From Warburgia ugandensis (lineage: Eukaryota > Streptophyta > Magnoliopsida > Canellales > Canellaceae), in assembly GCA_035236585.1 (NCBI GenBank), contig CP141134.1, positions 17,848,414 through 17,912,413 of the forward strand: a stretch of 64,000 bases of DNA, read 5' to 3'. A program made the position numbers and the translations under genes. Of the stretch, positions 59,690 through 64,000 are shown in pieces. The notes beneath the pieces were generated by a model that saw nothing but the letters and a program-made list of their open reading frames with translations, had not been told where the DNA came from and did not search any database. The stretch's first letter is position 1, and each line of letters starts with the position of its first letter.

Positions 59690-62356
59690 ATAGGAATTAA
59701 AGGATAAAGTTGTGGACATTAAAAGAATCAGTGATAGAATTATAATAATAAAATTTGTTCTAGGAGAGCAAATTATAAATGTTATAAGTGCATACACACC
59801 ACAAGTAGGATTAAAAGATATAATCAAGAGACAATTTTGGGAAGATATGGAGGGAGTCATACAAGAAATTCCCAACACTGAGGGGATATTTATAGGAGCA
59901 GACTTAAATGGTCATGTAGGAAAAGATAAGGAAGGATATGATAGAATACACGGAGGGTATGGTATAGGTGAACGAAATGAGATGGGGGAGAATATCCTCA
60001 ATTTTTCTTTGTCATATAACCTGTCCATTGCAAATACACTCTTTAAGAAGAAGGATGAACACTTAATAACCTTTAAAAGTGGACATCATAAAAGCCAAAT
60101 AGACTTTTTTCTACTTAGGAATAATGAACAATCTATATGCAAGGATTGTAAGGTGATACCTGGTGAGAGTTTAACCTCACAACATAGGTTAATGGTTATG
60201 GATATCCATATTAAAAGATGGAGTAAAAGAACTGAACTTAATACACATCCAAAAAATAAGCGGTGGAACTTAAAAGGAAAGAAAATAACCTCATTCAAAA
60301 ATGAGTTGATGGTAGAAGGAAATTGGAACTATGAAACAGAAGTAAATACCATGTGGACTAATATGGTTGAGTCCATTAAGAAAGTGGCAAAAGATATCTT
60401 AGGAGTATCTAAAGGTAAAAGGCTATTAGCAAAGGAAACATGGTGGTGGAGTGAAACAATACAAAAAGTTATTAAAGAAAAACAGATGCATTTTAAAGCT
60501 TGGCAAAAGATTAGAAATAATAAAAACTATGAACAATATAAGAATGCTAAAAACGTTGCTAAGAGAATAGTAAGTGAGGCTAAACTTAAAGCATATGATG
60601 ACCTCTATAATAAATTAGGAACAAGAGAAGGTGAGAAAGATGTGTTTAAACTTGCAAATGTAAGAGAACAGAAGGGTAAGGACTTAGATCATGTCAGGTG
60701 TATTAGAAGCGATGATCAAAGGGTATTAGTCAAAGAAGATGAGATCAAACAAAGGTGGGAAACATATTTTCAAAAATTATTAAATGACAATGGCTTTGAG
60801 AATATAGGGATTGAAAATAATATAAATCTAAATAACATTGGATATTATAGAAATGAACGTAGGATTAGAATACCTGAAGTAAAAGATGCATTGAAAAAGA
60901 TGAAATCAAGAAAGCCCATGGGGCCCGATGGTGTACCAATAGAGGTTTGGAAGCATATGGGAGATATTGGGGTAGTTTGGTTAACCAAGTTGTTTAACAA
61001 GATTATAAAATCAAAGAAAATGCCTGATGAGTGGAGGAAAAGCTCTATTGTACCAATCTATAAGAATAAAGGTGACATTCAGAGCTACACTAATTATCGA
61101 GGGATCAAACTTATGAGCCACACCATGAAACTTTTTGAAAGAGTGATTGAGAAGAGGCTACGACATGAAACAAGTGTATCGGAGAATCAGTTTGGTTTCA
61201 TGCCTGGGAGGTCTACCATGGAAGCTATTTTCTTGCTAAGACAATTAATAGAGAAATATAGGGAGAGGAGGAAAGACCTACATATGGTCTTTATCGATTT
61301 AGAGAAATCTTATGATAGAGTCCCTAGAGAGTTAATATGGAGGGTGTTGGGTGGTAAGGGGGTTTCTCAGGGGTATATAGACATAGTTAAAGATATGTAT
61401 GAGGGAGCGGTAACAAATGTTAAGACCACTAGTGGCGTGACTGGTGATTTTTCTGTCACTGTAGGATTGCACCAAGGATCAGCATTGAGTCCATACCTCT
61501 TCACATTAGTTATGGATGAGTTAACAAAACATTTGCACGAGGAGATCCCCTAGTGCATGCTATTTGCAGATGATATAGTCTTAGTTGATGAGACAAGGGA
61601 GGGTGTAAACATAAAGCTAGAGTTATGGAGAGAAGCATTAGAATATGAAGGATTTAAAATTAGCCTAACTAAGACAGAATATATGGAATGTAATTTTAGC
61701 AAGGAGAGTAGGAGTGGAACACCAGTCAAGATTGATAACCAAGAAGTCCTCATGAAAGACCTCTTTCGGTACTTAGGATCATTGATCCATGAGAGTGGAG
61801 AGATTGAGAGGGAGGTTACCCAGAGAATCCAAGCGGGTTGGAACAAATGGAGATGTGCATCTGGAGTTTTATGTGATCGACAGGTGCCACTCAAACTAAA
61901 AGGAAAATTCTATAGGATGGCTATAAGGTTGACCATGCTTTATGGATCAGAGTGTTGGCCAGTTAAGGATCGTGATACTCATAGGATGAGTATCGTAGAA
62001 ATGAGGATGTTGAGATGGATGAGTGGTAAGACAAGAAAAGGTAGAAGTAGAAATAAAAATATTAGAGGAAATTTAGGGGTAGCACCAATAGGTAATAAGA
62101 TGAGGGAGAGTAGACTTAGATGGTTTGGACATGTCCAAAGGATACCAACAATGGCACCAGTTAGAAGGAGTGAGGCAATACAAGTAGAAGGTTCTAAAAG
62201 GGCAAGGGGAAGGCCCAAAAGAACGTGGATAGAAGTGGTGAGGAAAGATTTAAAAACTTTGGGACTAAATGAAACCATGGTATTTAATAGAGTGGAATGG
62301 AGCAATAAGATTCATGTGGCCGACCCCTAATTGGGATAAGGTCTTGATGATGATGA
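59690..62356 (+). mobile_element. 5'-truncated RTE-clade LINE
   Basis: About 2.67 kb between imperfect 14-bp target-site duplications. It lacks the first part of the endonuclease domain, the usual outcome of incomplete target-primed reverse transcription. The 3' end reads GGGATAAGGTCTTGATGATGATGATTG: the short TTGATGATG-type tail is typical of plant RTE elements, which end in short repeats and not poly(A). Confidence 0.85.
59694..62330 (+). pseudogene. RTE LINE endonuclease/reverse transcriptase, one in-frame stop
   Basis: The protein nicks the target and copies LINE RNA in place. The C-terminal half of the AP-like endonuclease is present: INVISAYTPQVG, FIGADLNGHVG (Asp and Asn), SQIDFFLL and SQHRLMVMD (His). 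A linker follows, then the RT: KPMGPDGVP near 60915, IVPIYKNKGD, NYRGIKLMSH, ENQFGFMPGRST, FIDLEKSYDRVP near 61290, HQGSALSP and LFADDIV at 61560. The C-terminal domain has LYGSECWP and RWFGHVQR and ends VADP. The frame runs from after a stop at 59691 to 62330 with a single TAG at 61551-61553, where a Trp before CMLFADD is usual. No ATG start is visible because the copy is truncated. Confidence 0.9.
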
Positions 62357-62370
62357 TTGATAGGCCATTG
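62357..62370. repeat. LINE target-site duplication, right
   Basis: TTGATAGGCCATTG, partner of 59676-59689. Confidence 0.7.
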
Positions 62371-62418
62371 TACTCAACTTTATATACAATGAAGCAAATC
62401 ATTATATATAATGAAAGA

Positions 62419-62421
<3 letters not shown>

Positions 62422-62467
<46 letters not shown>
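62422..62467. repeat. (CT)n microsatellite
   Basis: CT run of about 46 bp. Confidence 0.95.
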
Positions 62468-62470
<3 letters not shown>

Positions 62471-62479
62471 GTTTTTAAT

Positions 62480-63255
62480 AGAAACCTCTAACCATATGAT
62501 ACAACCTAATTGCTAGCCCTAAGCTAAATGATGCACAAACAATCCTAGGATGTTGCTAACGAGCTAAATTGATTTATCTTTTAATACTGCATAGGGTGGT
62601 GGCTTCTTAGACCTAGATCTAGATAGTTGTTCCTTTTATCCAGATTTGAATACTACTTGCCATGTGGATTTTGCTCTAAACTCCATAGGAGGAGTTTAGA
62701 CCTCAACTAACACCAATAGAAGGCGTGGAAAAATCACTTAGATTTTAAGACACCCATTATAACCACAGTGTTCAGAAGCCAATGGGGTGACAATAGATCG
62801 CATCCTTCTAAAGGGGTCCTATGAGCTTGATACCCTAAATCTCTTTCTACTTAATTTTAAATTAATGTTCAAGGGTTGGGATAGTGACATAAAAGGATGT
62901 TGATTGATTCTTAGGTGGGCCAAGGAGTTGGTGATGAAATCTAGTCCTTAACATATAAGAGTTCCTCTGGGGCCCTTACTAGCATTAAGTTTAATTCCAA
63001 CATGAAGATGTAACTATGCAATGCAAAACAAAAATCAAACTAATGCCTATCTATGTGCTACTACCAAAAGTTGCAAGATCATCACAACAAATAGATAATG
63101 GAGCAATTTGGTCACCAGAAGATAACAAGCCTTAGCCACATACATCTTTAAGAGGTCATGCGCTAATTTCCTCAGTGAGAGTATATACTACTTAACAATG
63201 AAGGGGATCCCAAAAAATTCCAAGAAGCACAAAATCATGGAATATACTACTTACT
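62480..63255. other. No recognisable gene
   Basis: AT-rich DNA with no supported frame. It may include decayed Copia sequence upstream of the RT fragment. Confidence 0.4.
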
Positions 63256-64000
63256 TATGAGTTAGTGAAGCTTCTTAAAGGAAAGAAAGCACTGAAGAAC
63301 AAAAGGGTATTCAAGCAAAAGAAAGATGGTAGCTAAAAGCTAGTAAAGTACAAGGCTCGATTTGTTGTCAAAGGATTCGAACAAATGGAAGTAATAGACT
63401 TTGATGAGATCTTCTCACCAATAGTGAAGATGACTTCGATCCAAACTATACTCTAATTGGTTGCTAACATAAATTTGGAGCTTGAATAGATGGATGTGAA
63501 GACTACTTTCCTCCATGGAGATCTAGAGGAAGAAATCTACATGGAGCAACTTGAAGATTTTGAAGTTTCGAGGAAGAAACATTATTTGCAAATTGAAGAA
63601 GAGCCTTTATGGTCTCAAGCATGCACCGAGGCAATGGTATAAGAAGTTTAACTCATTCATGATGAATCATGAGTACAAGAGAATAGCAGTAGACCAATGC
63701 ATATATGTGCATGGATTCGCTAATGGCAAGTTTGTTACACTTGTTCTCTATATAAATGATATGCACATTGCAGGACAAGATGTAGTCATCATCAACAAGT
63801 TAAAGAAGGAGTTATCCAAGTTCTTTGATATGAAGTTGATAAGCCGAGCTAAGCAAATTTTGGGCATGAAGATTGATTAAGATAGAAAAGAAAAGAAGTT
63901 GTGGCTATCACAACAAAAGTATGTTGAACAAGTAATCAAGAGGTTCAACATGGAGGATGCCAATTAGGTCAATACTCTGCTTGGTAATCATTTCAAGCTG
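63256..64000 (+). pseudogene. Copia reverse-transcriptase (RVT_2) fragment, cut by window edge
   Basis: The Copia RT copies element RNA into DNA. Ordered blocks are ELVKLLKGKKALKNKRVF (63258 on), YKARFVVKGFEQ, DFDEIFSPIVKMTS, MDVKTTFLHGDLEEEIYM (63490-63545), then LKKSLYGLKHAPRQWYKKF (63596-63650), LVLYINDMHIAGQD (63740-63782, where the active site is normally YVDDM) and AKQILGMKID to 63880. It continues past a stop at 63878-63880 with KLWLSQQKYVEQVIKRFNM and GNHFKL to the edge. The first Asp of the active site has become Asn, so it is inactive even apart from the stops and the frameshift near 63545-63600. Confidence 0.9.

Noticed and set aside
59621..62305. Minus-strand frames of 70-114 codons opposite the LINE
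   Set aside because: Antisense shadows of the long plus-strand LINE frame.

Overview
This window looks like gene-poor nuclear DNA of a flowering plant. The evidence is AT-rich sequence made of decayed plant-type transposable elements, plus a large, heavily mutated block of plastid-derived DNA. The plastid block carries ndh genes, ycf1, ycf2 and split trnI and trnA genes, as in an angiosperm plastome. I see no intact host gene. Almost every recognisable reading frame is broken by stops or frameshifts, and the species cannot be fixed from the sequence.

Layout. (1) About 366-15909 is a degenerate CACTA (En/Spm) DNA transposon. It has subterminal repeats built on AAAGTC/GACTTT words, a tandemly duplicated putative promoter segment, a TNP2-type transposase pseudogene (3107-6460), a repeat zone with microsatellites, telomere-like DNA and a G-rich minisatellite (6630-9605), a Copia gag remnant (9893-10470), a second gene joining a Ptta/En-Spm domain to an Ulp1-like protease domain (11290-14560), and a right terminus at 15892-15909. 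The left terminus was not found. (2) 15910-21980 is non-coding, with a long (GA)n run, a MULE-like MITE (17589-17978) and a minus-strand Gypsy-type 3' non-coding relic. (3) 21983-38083 is a mosaic nuclear plastid insertion (NUPT). It joins trnA-UGC/trnI-GAU, an unassigned stretch, part of ycf2, part of psbB, most of psbD with the start of psbC, an unassigned stretch, and then a collinear single-copy-region block: ycf1 (3' part), rps15, ndhH, ndhA, ndhI, ndhG, ndhE, psaC and part of ndhD.

(4) 39834-41691 is a tandem array of TRIM-like mini-retrotransposons. Four ~170-bp LTRs lie head to tail, separated by short internal regions with perfect initiator-tRNA primer-binding sites, followed by one inverted unit that makes a fold-back. 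(5) 42590-43605 is a decayed Copia gag/protease fragment. LTR-like relics of Gypsy type lie in both orientations (43606 onward on +, 48754 leftward on -), with a possible minus-strand primer-binding site at 51708-51719. (6) 53040-59600 is a minus-strand Gypsy-type relic with a gag-like region, a conserved 3' non-coding motif and a near-identical 369-bp tandem duplication. (7) 59690-62356 is a 5'-truncated RTE-clade LINE with target-site duplications and only one in-frame stop, the best preserved mobile gene here. (8) 63256-64000 is a Copia reverse-transcriptase fragment cut by the window edge.

The genes do not form a working pathway; the region is a graveyard of nested mobile and organellar DNA. 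I found no convincing undescribed biological system. The observations most worth checking are the inverted TRIM array, the two-gene CACTA element with a catalytically lost Ulp1 domain, and the rearranged NUPT.
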